44,736 bases of DNA from Bacillota bacterium (GCA_023404715.1 JAEYAR010000197.1:1-44736); one strand, 5' to 3'; numbered from the stretch's first letter, positions 9,953 to 16,725 are shown. Notes: generated by a model from the sequence alone, not told the origin. Translations and numbers: made by a program.

Positions 9953-10265
9953 GAATCGGGACAAAAGCCCGCTTCTTCAGACTGTCGACAAACCTATCAA
10001 AGTCAGATAAACCCCAAGCCGTCTGCAAGACTGTAATCGTATCCGCCGGCTCTGCCTGTTACGCCCCGCGCAAGCTGCGCGGGGTACGGCGTTGCGGAGC
10101 GCTCCGCGCTGTCCTCGCGCCTAGTCGCTTCGCTCCCCTATCGGGCGGGGATTTTTCCGCAACAAAATGCCATTTTGCGGAGGAAAAAGTCACCCGTAAA
10201 CTCGACAAAGTGGCAGACGCCACTTTGTCGACACGCAGAAGAAGCGGGACAAAAGCCCGCTTCTT
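9953..10265. repeat. Hairpin-rich intergenic element with 21-bp terminal repeats
   Basis: The 350-base gap between two converging operons holds no credible gene. CGGGACAAAAGCCCGCTTCTT occurs at 9957-9977 and again at 10245-10265. Between the copies lie several hairpins: a CCCCGCGCA/TGCGCGGGG stem near 10063-10083, a TTTGCGG/CCGCAA stem near 10157-10180, and a perfect 12-bp stem at 10203-10214 with 10219-10230. TGTCGACA occurs near both inner edges. The arrangement resembles a dispersed palindromic intergenic repeat (REP- or MITE-like) rather than a simple terminator pair. Whether it recurs in the genome cannot be seen here. Confidence 0.6.
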
Positions 10266-10267
10266 TT
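10241..10267. terminator. Terminator between converging operons
   Basis: GAAGCGGG at 10241-10248 pairs with CCCGCTTC at 10256-10263 around a seven-base loop, with TTTT after it. It lies seven bases from the stop codon of the leftward ABC exporter and at the end of the rightward hydrolase operon, so it can serve both. It is also the right-hand copy of the terminal repeat. Confidence 0.7.
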
Positions 10268-10274
10268 CGCTCAC

Positions 10275-12179
10275 TTAATCCAGCTCGAACTTGCCGGTAT
10301 ACAGCTGATAGTAACGCCCTTTCTTTTCGATCAGCTCGTCGTGCGTGCCGCGCTCGATGATGCGGCCCTGGTCCAGCACCATGATCGCATCCGAATTGCG
10401 CACGGTGGAGAGCCTGTGCGCGATGACGAAGACCGTACGCCCCTTCATCAGGCGGTCCATGCCCTCCTGCACGATGCGCTCGGTGCGCGTGTCGATAGAG
10501 GAGGTCGCCTCGTCCAGGATGAGCACGGGCGGGTCGCAGACAGCAGCGCGGGCGATGGCGATCAGCTGGCGCTGGCCCTGCGAGAGGTTCGCGCCGTCGC
10601 CGGTGAGCAGGGTGTCGTAGCCCTCGGGCAAATGCTCGATGAAGAACGACGCGCCCGCCAGCTCGGCTGCCGCGCGGACCTCCGCTTCCGTCGCGTCCAG
10701 CTTGCCGTAGCGGATGTTGTCCGCGACCGTGCCGGTAAATAGGTGCGTATCCTGCAGCACGATGCCCAGGGAACGGCGCAGATCCGGCTTTTTGATCTTG
10801 CCGATGTTGATGCCGTCGTAGCGGATCTTGCCGTCCTGGATATCGTAGAAGCGGTTGAGCAGGTTGGTGATCGTCGTCTTGCCCGCGCCCGTCGCACCGA
10901 CGAAGGCGATCTTCTGGCCGGGGCGCGCGTAGAGCCGGACGTCGTGCAGGACGAGCTTATCCGGGTTGTAGCCAAAATCCACGCCGTCGAGCACCACGTC
11001 GCCGCGCTGTTCCACATAGGTGACCGTGCCGTCGGCCTTATGGTAATGCTTCCACGCCCACAGGCCCGTGCGACGGCCAGCCTCGGCGAGCGTTCCGTCC
11101 GGCGCCTTCACCGCGTTAACCAGCTCGACATAGCCGTCGTCCGCCTCTGCGGGTTCGTCCATTACGCGAAAGATGCGGTCTGCGCCGGCCAGGGCCATAA
11201 CCACGGAGTTGATCTGCTGAGAGATCTGCGAAATAGGCTGCACGAAGCTGCGGTTGAACTGCAAAAACGCCGCCAGGCCGCCGAGCGTGAAGCCGCCCAC
11301 GCCGAAGATCGCCAATACGGAGCCGAGCATCGCGATCACGACGTAGCTGATGTGCCCCAGGTTGTTGTTGATCGGCCCGAGGATGTTCGCGTAGCGGTTC
11401 GCGTTGTCCGCGCTGTCGAAGAGGGCGTCGTTGAGGGCGTTGAACCGCTCGATGCTCGCATCCTCGTGACAGAACACTTTGACGACCTTTTGCCCTTCCA
11501 TCATCTCTTCGATGTATCCGTTTACCGCACCGAGGTTTTTCTGCTGCTCCACAAAATAGCGGCCCGATTTGCCCGTGACAAGGCCGGTCACGCGGATCAT
11601 GACCGCCACCATCACGAGCATCACGAGCGTCAAGGGAAGGCTCAGCGCGATCATTGAGAAGAAGACGCTGATCACCGTGATGACGGAGGAGACGAGCTGT
11701 GGCAGGCTTTGACTGATCATCTGGCGCAGGGTGTCGATGTCGTTCGTGTAGATGGACATGATGTCGCCGTGCGCGTGCGTGTCGAAGTAGCGGATGGGCA
11801 GGCTTTCCATATGGCGGAAGAGGTCCTCCCGGATATTGCGCATGGTGCCCTGGGTGATGCCGACCATGATGCGGTTGTAGCCGTAGGTGGAGAGCGCGCC
11901 CAGGTAATAGATGCAGGCCATGATGAGCAGCGCGCGCAGCAGCGGCGCGAAGTCGGGCGCGGCCTGCGAGAGGAACGGGGTGATGTAGCTGTCGATCAGC
12001 GTCTTGAGGAACAGGTTGCCCGCGACGTTGGCCAAAGAGCCGAAGACGATGAGCACCAGCACGAGGAGGCATTGCGCCTTGTAGCGCGAGAGGATGACGG
12101 AAAAGAGGCGTTTTAAAATGGCGCCGGGGTTTTCGACCTTGGGACGCGGCCCGCGCGGCCCTTTACGGGGACCCATCAT
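10275..12179 (-). CDS. Heterodimeric ABC exporter subunit, canonical ATPase half
   Basis: A 634-residue fusion of a six-helix membrane domain (about 25-330) and a nucleotide-binding domain. Walker A is GATGAGKTT, the signature is LSQGQRQ, and Walker B is VLILDEATSSID with the catalytic glutamate present. A basic, glycine-rich N-terminal tail precedes the first helix. The start overlaps the stop of the partner gene by four bases, implying translational coupling. The LSQGQ signature together with an intact glutamate matches the LmrD/BmrD/TM288 half of heterodimeric multidrug exporters. About 60 residues between the membrane domain and the Walker A strand (around GTLAEAGRRTGLWAWKHYHK) look like a family insertion. 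It likely exports drugs or peptides, under control of the MarR protein upstream. Confidence 0.9.
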   Translation of the reverse strand: MMGPRKGPRGPRPKVENPGAILKRLFSVILSRYKAQCLLVLVLIVFGSLANVAGNLFLKTLIDSYITPFLSQAAPDFAPLLRALLIMACIYYLGALSTYGYNRIMVGITQGTMRNIREDLFRHMESLPIRYFDTHAHGDIMSIYTNDIDTLRQMISQSLPQLVSSVITVISVFFSMIALSLPLTLVMLVMVAVMIRVTGLVTGKSGRYFVEQQKNLGAVNGYIEEMMEGQKVVKVFCHEDASIERFNALNDALFDSADNANRYANILGPINNNLGHISYVVIAMLGSVLAIFGVGGFTLGGLAAFLQFNRSFVQPISQISQQINSVVMALAGADRIFRVMDEPAEADDGYVELVNAVKAPDGTLAEAGRRTGLWAWKHYHKADGTVTYVEQRGDVVLDGVDFGYNPDKLVLHDVRLYARPGQKIAFVGATGAGKTTITNLLNRFYDIQDGKIRYDGINIGKIKKPDLRRSLGIVLQDTHLFTGTVADNIRYGKLDATEAEVRAAAELAGASFFIEHLPEGYDTLLTGDGANLSQGQRQLIAIARAAVCDPPVLILDEATSSIDTRTERIVQEGMDRLMKGRTVFVIAHRLSTVRNSDAIMVLDQGRIIERGTHDELIEKKGRYYQLYTGKFELD

Positions 12180-13939
12180 TGCGCCTCACCGCCTTTCTGT
12201 ACGGATGCGTCCGCCCCGGCGTCGATGCCCTTCATCTGGGATTCATAGACGTCGCGGTAGATTTCGCTCCTTCGCATGAGCTCTTCGTGCGAGCCCATGT
12301 CCTCGATGCGCCCGTCGTTTAAGACGATGATCTGGTCGGCGTCCATTACCGAGGCGATGCGCTGCGCGATAATGATCTTGGTCGTGCCGGGCAGCTCGGT
12401 GCGCAGCGCTTCACGGATCAGGGAATCGGTGCGCGTATCGACCGCGCTGGTGGAGTCGTCCAGGATCAGAATCTTGGGCTTCGCCAGCAGGGCTCGGGCG
12501 ATGCACAGGCGCTGTTTCTGCCCGCCGGAGACGTTCGTGCCGCCCTGCTCGATGTAGGTGTCGTATCGATCCGGGAAGGCCTGGATGAACTCGTCCGCCT
12601 GAGCCAGTCGGCATGCGCGTTCGAGCTCTTCATCCGTGGCGTCCTTGTCGCCCCAGCGCAGGTTTTCCTTGATCGTGCCGGAGAAGAGCACGTTTTTTTG
12701 CAACACCATCGCGACGTCACGGCGCAGCGTCTCGATGTCGTAGTCGCGCACGTCTACTCCGCCGACGCGCACGCTGCCCTCGCTCACGTCGTACAGACGG
12801 GGGATGAGCTGCACCAGTGAGGATTTCGCGCTGCCCGTGCCGCCCAGGATGCCGACCGTCTGGCCGGAGCGGATGGAGAAGGAGAGGCCGTCGAAGATGG
12901 GCTTGCCCTCTTTTTTGTAGGAGAAGCGGACGCGGTCGAAGTCGATGGAGCCGTCCTTCACCGTATAGACGGGCTTTTCGGGGTTCACAAGGTTGGATTG
13001 CTCGCTTAGCACCTCCGCCACGCGGTCGCCGGAGGCGCGCGACATGGCGATCATGACGAAGATCATGGAGACCATCATCAGGCTCATGAGGATGTTCATT
13101 GTATACGTAAACAGGCTCATCAGTTCGCCGGTCGTCAGCGTACCCCCGACGATCATCTTTGCGCCCAGCCAGGAGATGAGCAGGATACAGGTGTAGACCG
13201 TGAACTGCATCAGCGGGCTGTTGAGCACGAGCAGCTTCTCCGCGCCGACGGACAGGTCGTACACGTCGCCGCAGGCGCGGTCGAACTTCTTGACCTCGTG
13301 GTCTTCGCGCACGTAGGCCTTGACGACGCGGATCGCGCTGACGTTTTCCTGTACGCTGGCGTTGAGCGCATCGTATTTCTTGAACATCTGGCGGAAGAGC
13401 GAGTGGCTGCGCCCGATGATGAAGTATAGGCAAATCGCGAGGAAGGCGATGGCGACGACGAAGATGAGCGAAAGGCGCGGGCTGATGCGCACGCACATCA
13501 AGAACGCGAGGATCATCGTAATCGGCGCGCGAAAGCACATGCGCAGGATCATCTGGTAGGCGTTTTGCAGGTTGGTCACGTCCGTCGTCATGCGGGTGAC
13601 GAGGCCTGCGGTGGAGTATTTGTCGATGTTTTGGAAGGAAAAGGACTGGATGTTCGCAAACATGCCCTTGCGCAGGTTGCGCGCGAAGCCCGAGCTGGCC
13701 TTGGCGGCATAGCGGCCTGCGAGCACGCCGAACGTGAGCGAGAGCAGCGCCATCAGGGCCATAATCGCCCCGACGATGCACACGTAGCGGACGTTGCCGC
13801 TACTGACGCCGTTATCGATGAGCAAGGCCATCAGCGTGGGGATTAGAATTTCCATGAGTACCTCGCCGACCATGAGGACCGGCGTGATGAGTGAAGCTTT
13901 TTTGTATTCCTTGACCTGGGCGAGAAGCGTTTTGACCAT
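12176..13939 (-). CDS. Heterodimeric ABC exporter subunit, degenerate ATPase half
   Basis: A 587-residue type-1 ABC half-transporter. ATG at 13939 is chosen because AGGAGG ends five bases upstream; GTG at 13945 overlaps that site. The membrane domain spans roughly residues 15-310. The ATPase has Walker A GGTGSAKSS and signature VSGGQKQ, but Walker B reads LILDDSTSAVD, so aspartate replaces the catalytic glutamate. This is the hallmark of the LmrC/BmrC/TM287 subunit, which keeps one non-hydrolytic site. It pairs with the gene that overlaps its 3' end. A MarR-type operator copy lies just upstream. Confidence 0.9.
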   Translation of the reverse strand: MVKTLLAQVKEYKKASLITPVLMVGEVLMEILIPTLMALLIDNGVSSGNVRYVCIVGAIMALMALLSLTFGVLAGRYAAKASSGFARNLRKGMFANIQSFSFQNIDKYSTAGLVTRMTTDVTNLQNAYQMILRMCFRAPITMILAFLMCVRISPRLSLIFVVAIAFLAICLYFIIGRSHSLFRQMFKKYDALNASVQENVSAIRVVKAYVREDHEVKKFDRACGDVYDLSVGAEKLLVLNSPLMQFTVYTCILLISWLGAKMIVGGTLTTGELMSLFTYTMNILMSLMMVSMIFVMIAMSRASGDRVAEVLSEQSNLVNPEKPVYTVKDGSIDFDRVRFSYKKEGKPIFDGLSFSIRSGQTVGILGGTGSAKSSLVQLIPRLYDVSEGSVRVGGVDVRDYDIETLRRDVAMVLQKNVLFSGTIKENLRWGDKDATDEELERACRLAQADEFIQAFPDRYDTYIEQGGTNVSGGQKQRLCIARALLAKPKILILDDSTSAVDTRTDSLIREALRTELPGTTKIIIAQRIASVMDADQIIVLNDGRIEDMGSHEELMRRSEIYRDVYESQMKGIDAGADASVQKGGEAQ

Positions 13940-13956
13940 AGGCACCTCCTGAAACG

Positions 13957-13972
13957 TAGCTAGCTAACCATT
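13957..13972 (-). promoter_or_regulatory. Probable MarR operator upstream of the exporter genes
   Basis: On the minus strand this reads AATGGTTAGC, TA, GCTA. The same AATGGTTAGCNNGCTA pattern occurs upstream of the MarR gene at 14437-14452 on the other strand. It lies in the 47-base gap between the regulator and the exporter, so the exporter may have its own regulated promoter. Confidence 0.5.
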
Positions 13973-13986
13973 GAAGCCTAAAAAGA

Positions 13987-14415
13987 TTACTCCTGCATGT
14001 TATGCAGCATGACGGTGAGCAGGTGACGCAGCGTTTCGCGGTCGCCGCCATCGAGGCCGCGGAGCATGATCTCCTCCTGCTCGTCGATGAAGCGCATCAT
14101 CTGGTCGTGATGCGCGCGGCTCTTTTCGGTGAGCCGCAGCTCCTTATAGCGCCGGTCCATCGCGCTGGGCACGCAGCATAGGAAGCCCTTTTCCTCCAGG
14201 CGCTTGACGAGGCCGGTGACCGTGGGGCGCTTGAGCTGCAGCTCGCGTTCCAGGTCGACGGGGTAGACCGGGCCGTCCTGGTGGCGGTGCAGGTAGCCGA
14301 GCACGTCGCACTGCGCCTTGGTCAGCCCGACGGACTCCATATTGCGGTTTAAGCGGCGCGCGAACGTGTGGTGCGCGATTTTGAGCAGCAGGCTGATGCG
14401 GGGAATTTGCTCCAC
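13987..14415 (-). CDS. MarR-family transcriptional regulator
   Basis: A 142-residue winged-helix repressor. GTG 14415 is favoured because AAGGAG lies eight bases upstream, and it gives the usual MarR length; longer in-frame starts lie inside the operator region. The DNA-binding part is LTKAQCDVLGYLHRH followed by the recognition helix around LQLKRPTVTGLVKRLEEKG, and then the wing with MDRRYKELRLTEK. Such proteins repress a neighbouring drug-efflux operon and release DNA on binding a small aromatic ligand. The gene is first in the exporter operon, with a palindromic site at its promoter and a second copy before the exporter, so autoregulation is likely. Confidence 0.9.
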   Translation of the reverse strand: MEQIPRISLLLKIAHHTFARRLNRNMESVGLTKAQCDVLGYLHRHQDGPVYPVDLERELQLKRPTVTGLVKRLEEKGFLCCVPSAMDRRYKELRLTEKSRAHHDQMMRFIDEQEEIMLRGLDGGDRETLRHLLTVMLHNMQE

Positions 14416-14436
14416 GTTAGCATCTCCTTCATCGAT

Positions 14437-14465
14437 AATGGTTAGCACGCTAATTAATTTAGCAC
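14437..14465. promoter_or_regulatory. Probable MarR operator at the marR promoter
   Basis: The site contains AATGGTTAGCACGCTA (14437-14452) with the inverted repeat TTAGC/GCTAA at 14442-14453, and another TTAGCAC at 14459-14465. It covers the region just upstream of the regulator's start, where an autorepressor would bind. The first 16 bases are repeated before the exporter genes. Confidence 0.55.
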
Positions 14466-14526
14466 ATTGAAAGGGCGACGTCAAGCCGAAAAACGAAAGT
14501 ACACAAAGAGTTCACAATCCTTGGGC

Positions 14527-14575
14527 TTGACAGGTGAACAATCGTTCACTATAATAAGCGTGAACGATTGTTCAC
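14527..14575 (+). promoter_or_regulatory. Strong promoter overlapped by two TetR operator palindromes
   Basis: TTGACA at 14527-14532 and TATAAT at 14550-14555 are 17 bases apart, a full consensus promoter. GTGAACAATCGTTCAC fills the spacer (14534-14549) and its exact reverse complement lies at 14560-14575, just after the -10 box. The TGAAC...GTTCA core is typical of TetR/AcrR operators. Repressor bound here would block RNA polymerase directly, so the membrane protein and TetR genes are probably autorepressed. Confidence 0.85.
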
Positions 14576-14590
14576 AATTAAAAAAAAGGG

Positions 14591-15022
14591 ATGGATAAGA
14601 AAATGGCGAAATTGTATTTGGAAAGACCTTGGGCCCTACGGACGACGCTGCTGCTGTGTGTGATGACGGCTTTTGCGCTTTACTCCTTTGTACGCAGGGA
14701 CGCGATACAGGCTTGGGGCATCCGAACGCTGCTGATGCTCCTGCTCGGCCTCTCGCTGTGCTGCGCGGCGGCGATGCGGGATGGCTTTCACCTGTCCGTG
14801 CAGCATGCGATCGACGGCAGCGTAGCGCCCGGGCTCTTTACAGTGCAGAGCCTTCCTTCGATCATTGGCGGCGTGTTGGCGCTGGTCGCGGTTATGTGCG
14901 CGATTTTGTCCATCTTTCTGAGGAATGCCCGGCAGGCGCTTTTCTTCGTGATGTCGGGCAGTCTGCTCTGCAAGATGGTCTTTATCGAGGCATCGCGGAT
15001 CATTGTTACATTTCTAAGATAA
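14591..15022 (+). CDS. Small membrane protein of unknown function with four helices
   Basis: A 143-residue protein starting at ATG 14591, eight bases after AAAAAAAGGG. Four hydrophobic segments are visible: around ALRTTLLLCVMTAFALYSFV, IRTLLMLLLGLSLCCAA, IIGGVLALVAVMCAILSIF and LFFVMSGSLLCKMVFI. I recognise no family. It is the first gene behind a TetR-controlled promoter and is followed by the TetR gene seven bases later. It may therefore be an efflux accessory, a lipid-related membrane protein or a sensor of the compound to which the TetR responds. No catalytic motif is seen. Confidence 0.7.
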   Translation: MDKKMAKLYLERPWALRTTLLLCVMTAFALYSFVRRDAIQAWGIRTLLMLLLGLSLCCAAAMRDGFHLSVQHAIDGSVAPGLFTVQSLPSIIGGVLALVAVMCAILSIFLRNARQALFFVMSGSLLCKMVFIEASRIIVTFLR

Positions 15023-15035
15023 AGGACGGATGGAC

Positions 15036-15656
15036 ATGGCGGGCGGCGATACGAAGCGGCGGATTCTAAAAGAGGCTTTGCGCCTCTTTTCGGTGCGGGG
15101 ATATGAGGGCGTCTCCGTGCGGGATATCGCTGCGGCGGTCGGGCTGCGGGAAGGCGCGCTATACCGCCACTTTGCAAACAAGCAGGCGATTTTTGATACG
15201 CTGCTGTGTGAAATGCAGGCACGCTACGAGGCCGCGACGGCGCAGATGCGCTTGCCGGACGCGGGCGCGGAGAGGGATGCCCTGCGGTACGCACAGGGCG
15301 GATTGGGCCTGCTGGAGAAGATCTGCCCGCAGATGTTCCTCTTCTGGCTGCGCGATGAGACGGCCGGCGCCTTTCGGCGCATGCTGACGATCGAACAGTT
15401 CTCGCAGACGCGCGCGGGCGAGGTGTTCCGCCAACTGTTCGTGGACGCGCCCATCGCCTATCAGGAAGCGCTCTTTCAAGAGATGATCCGCGTAGGGTAC
15501 TTTCGAGAGGGCGACGCCAGGGCCATGGCGATGCAGTTTTACGGCCCCATCTTTTTGCTCCTTTGCCGCTACGACGGCGCAGAGGGGGAGGAGGCGCAGG
15601 CCCTGGAGGCTTTGCGCGTGCATGCGCGCCAGTTCGAGCGCGCGTATCGGGCATAG
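15036..15656 (+). CDS. TetR/AcrR-family transcriptional regulator
   Basis: A 206-residue repressor. The N-terminal helix-turn-helix is complete: TKRRILKEALRLFSVRGYEGVSVRDIAAAVGLREGALYRHFANK. A less conserved all-helical ligand-binding domain follows. ATG 15036 is preferred since AAAGGA sits nine bases upstream; ATG 15030 would be only three bases away. It is co-transcribed with the small membrane protein and very probably binds the twin GTGAAC/GTTCAC palindromes at 14534-14575, controlling its own operon. The inducer is unknown. Confidence 0.92.
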   Translation: MAGGDTKRRILKEALRLFSVRGYEGVSVRDIAAAVGLREGALYRHFANKQAIFDTLLCEMQARYEAATAQMRLPDAGAERDALRYAQGGLGLLEKICPQMFLFWLRDETAGAFRRMLTIEQFSQTRAGEVFRQLFVDAPIAYQEALFQEMIRVGYFREGDARAMAMQFYGPIFLLLCRYDGAEGEEAQALEALRVHARQFERAYRA

Positions 15657-15660
15657 ATGA

Positions 15661-15696
15661 AGCGAGCTGCAAGGCGGAATGGCCTTGCAGCTCGCT
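15661..15696. terminator. Strong hairpin between tetR and the DUF3892 gene
   Basis: AGCGAGCTGCAAGGC (15661-15675) pairs perfectly with GCCTTGCAGCTCGCT (15682-15696) around a six-base loop. It lies directly after the TetR stop and next to the stop of the opposing gene. The tail is not very T-rich, so it may be a bidirectional but imperfect terminator. Confidence 0.65.
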
Positions 15697-15699
15697 TGG

Positions 15700-15984
15700 T
15701 TAATCTCTTGGGAGACGCAACAAATTGTCATAGACCGTGTCATTTGACTCGGACCGGACATACTTTTCGCCGTACCTGCTTACAGCGGGGATTAGATCAG
15801 GGTAGGGTGATAACCCAACACGGATCGTTCCAGGATACCTTTTTAGGTGGTCATAGATCTGACCTTTAGAGTAGAAGGTATTACACCTGGGGCCTTCGAT
15901 AAAGATTTGATCGATCTCTATCGCGTTGTTTGAGGCATTGCAGCCTGGTTTCATTATAACCCTTGTGGCATACATCATATACAT
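15700..15984 (-). CDS. DUF3892 domain protein
   Basis: A protein of about 94 residues starting at MYMMYATRV. Its C-terminal half (VGLSPYPDLIPAVSRYGEKY, then ESNDTVYDNLLRLPRD) resembles the DUF3892 pattern, in which a short structural segment is followed by ...YIRT...DNLLxLPR. The family's function is unknown. ATG 15984 follows a GAAGGGA site, but that site lies in the 3' arm of a hairpin (15990-15997 with 16002-16009), so translation could be held back. A consensus leftward promoter at 16203-16231 gives a leader of about 210 bases, opposed by a candidate antisense RNA. The gene and its surroundings are AT-rich compared with neighbours, suggesting acquisition. Confidence 0.65.
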   Translation of the reverse strand: MYMMYATRVIMKPGCNASNNAIEIDQIFIEGPRCNTFYSKGQIYDHLKRYPGTIRVGLSPYPDLIPAVSRYGEKYVRSESNDTVYDNLLRLPRD

Positions 15985-15989
15985 CTTTC

Positions 15990-16009
15990 CCTTCAAATTT
16001 TTTTGAAGG
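15990..16009 (-). promoter_or_regulatory. Hairpin covering the DUF3892 ribosome-binding site
   Basis: On the transcribed minus strand, CCTTCAAA (16009-16002) pairs with TTTGAAGG (15997-15990). The second arm contains most of the GAAGGGA Shine-Dalgarno sequence used by ATG 15984. Translation of the gene would need this 8-bp stem to open. Confidence 0.5.
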
Positions 16010-16073
16010 AAAAACATTGCTTGCTATAGGCGACAGTTTCCTCCTTTCTGGATAGCGAAGCAAATGCAGCGAC

Positions 16074-16102
16074 TTGACATTTCGTAATTTTTTCAGTATA
16101 CT
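16074..16102 (+). promoter_or_regulatory. Consensus promoter for the candidate antisense RNA
   Basis: TTGACA at 16074-16079 and TATACT at 16097-16102 are separated by exactly 17 bases. No protein-coding start follows before the terminator about 50 bases downstream, so the promoter drives a short non-coding transcript. Confidence 0.65.
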
Positions 16103-16108
16103 TGACTT

Positions 16109-16184
16109 GTCTGGGAGCAAGTTTGAAAAAACACGATATCCCTGCATGAGCCAATTCGGAATCCTACTTCCGATTGGCTTTTTT
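16109..16184 (+). ncRNA. Candidate antisense small RNA facing the DUF3892 leader
   Basis: A consensus promoter predicts a start near 16109. A textbook terminator ends the unit: AGCCAAT-CGGAA (16149-16161, one bulged T) pairs with TTCCGATTGGCT (16168-16179), followed by six T residues up to 16184. The product would be about 76 nucleotides with no ribosome-binding site. The leftward promoter at 16203-16231 would transcribe the opposite strand of this whole stretch as the 5' leader of the DUF3892 message. The RNA would then be fully complementary to that leader, as in plasmid counter-transcripts and type I toxin systems. This is a prediction from promoter and terminator sequences only. Confidence 0.5.
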
Positions 16185-16202
16185 GTCTTTCCTATGTAAG
16201 AT

Positions 16203-16231
16203 AGTATAGCCCGCCTAAAGGTCCCTGTCAA
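16203..16231 (-). promoter_or_regulatory. Consensus promoter for the DUF3892 gene
   Basis: On the minus strand TTGACA (16231-16226) and TATACT (16208-16203) are 17 bases apart. The predicted start is near 16196, giving a leader of about 210 bases before the DUF3892 ATG. The -10 box has the same TATACT sequence as the opposing promoter, so the two face each other about 100 bases apart. Confidence 0.65.
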
Positions 16232-16384
16232 GAGTACTGTCGAAAATATTTTCTAATTAATTTCATTAACTCTAACTTCTATACAAACTGAAAAATAATG
16301 TTGAGGGACTCAAAGATTTTATCAAAACTGAATTTGCGGAACATAAAATTGAAATCGCGGATCAGGCATGAATTATTTTTCTGC

Positions 16385-16413
16385 TTGCAGAAACAAGGCA
16401 AGACATTTATAAT
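16385..16413 (+). promoter_or_regulatory. Promoter for a small ORF
   Basis: TTGCAG (16385-16390) and TATAAT (16408-16413) are 17 bases apart, and the predicted start is near 16420. A hairpin with CATAAGTC (16424-16431) and GACTTATG (16443-16450) then forms at the extreme 5' end of the RNA, with AAGGAG in its loop. Confidence 0.55.
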
Positions 16414-16440
16414 AATGGAGTCACATAAGTCTAAGGAGAA

Positions 16441-16536
16441 ATGACTTATGCGTGGGTTGAAATAGTTTTGGTAGGAGTTTGGAGTTCTATGAAACTCAAA
16501 AGAAAAAGGCCGCCTTATTCAGCAATCATACGCTGA
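16441..16536 (+). CDS. Possible 31-residue peptide, hydrophobic then basic
   Basis: This short frame starts at ATG 16441 and reads MTYAWVEIVLVGVWSS followed by a KLKRKR cluster, then ends inside the hairpin at 16510-16545. A hydrophobic stretch followed by basic residues is the general shape of small membrane peptides, including type I toxins, but I recognise no family. AAGGAG (16433-16438) is only two bases from this ATG; ATG 16448 has better spacing but gives a five-residue frame. The promoter, the ribosome-binding site in a loop and a terminal hairpin make a compact unit. It may instead be a non-coding RNA. Confidence 0.3.
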   Translation: MTYAWVEIVLVGVWSSMKLKRKRPPYSAIIR

Positions 16537-16545
16537 ATAAGGCGG
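16510..16545 (-). terminator. Terminator of the oadB operon
   Basis: CCGCCTTATTCAGC (16510-16523) pairs with GCTGAATAAGGCGG (16532-16545), a perfect 14-bp stem. On the minus strand it is followed by CCTTTTTCTTTT, a good U-tract, so it mainly ends leftward transcription from the decarboxylase subunit genes. Confidence 0.8.
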
Positions 16546-16584
16546 TTTAAACGTGTATAAGACACGAGGGACGATTGTTACCCG

Positions 16585-16713
16585 TTATTTCGTATCCTTC
16601 GTGAACCTGCCCAGCAGGTGGATCGTGAGGACGATGACGGCGGTCACCAGGAAGATGCCGACCATGCCCTTGAGCATGTAGGGGAGCGTATAGAGAAATG
16701 CCGAAACGTTCAT
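16585..16713 (-). CDS. OadG-like small gamma-type membrane subunit
   Basis: A 42-residue protein, MNVSAFLYTLPYMLKGMVGI and onwards, with one central membrane helix (GMVGIFLVTAVIVLTIHLL) and a short basic tail ending FTKDTK. AGGAGG lies seven bases before the ATG. Small one-helix proteins of this shape accompany OadB-type sodium-translocating decarboxylase subunits and are annotated as OadG-related. It starts 12 bases after the OadB stop and is read from the same message. In characterised pumps the gamma subunit holds the complex together in the membrane. It lacks the long proline-rich and zinc-binding tail of classical OadG. Confidence 0.7.
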   Translation of the reverse strand: MNVSAFLYTLPYMLKGMVGIFLVTAVIVLTIHLLGRFTKDTK

Positions 16714-16725
16714 CTGTTTTCCTCC

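Noticed and set aside
11116..12072. Long alternative frames inside both ABC exporter genes
   Set aside because: They consist of Arg-, Ala-, His- and Pro-rich low-complexity sequence, typical of wrong-frame reading in GC-rich DNA.
15881..16231. A 116-codon minus-strand frame overlapping the DUF3892 gene
   Set aside because: It runs across the promoter, the terminator stem and the 5' end of the better-supported DUF3892 frame, and its sequence resembles no family.
16271..16367. A short frame reading NNVEGLKDFIKTEFAEHKIE in the AT-rich island
   Set aside because: It looks protein-like, resembling a coiled-coil phage or holin-accessory fragment, but has no start codon or ribosome-binding site. 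At most it is a remnant.
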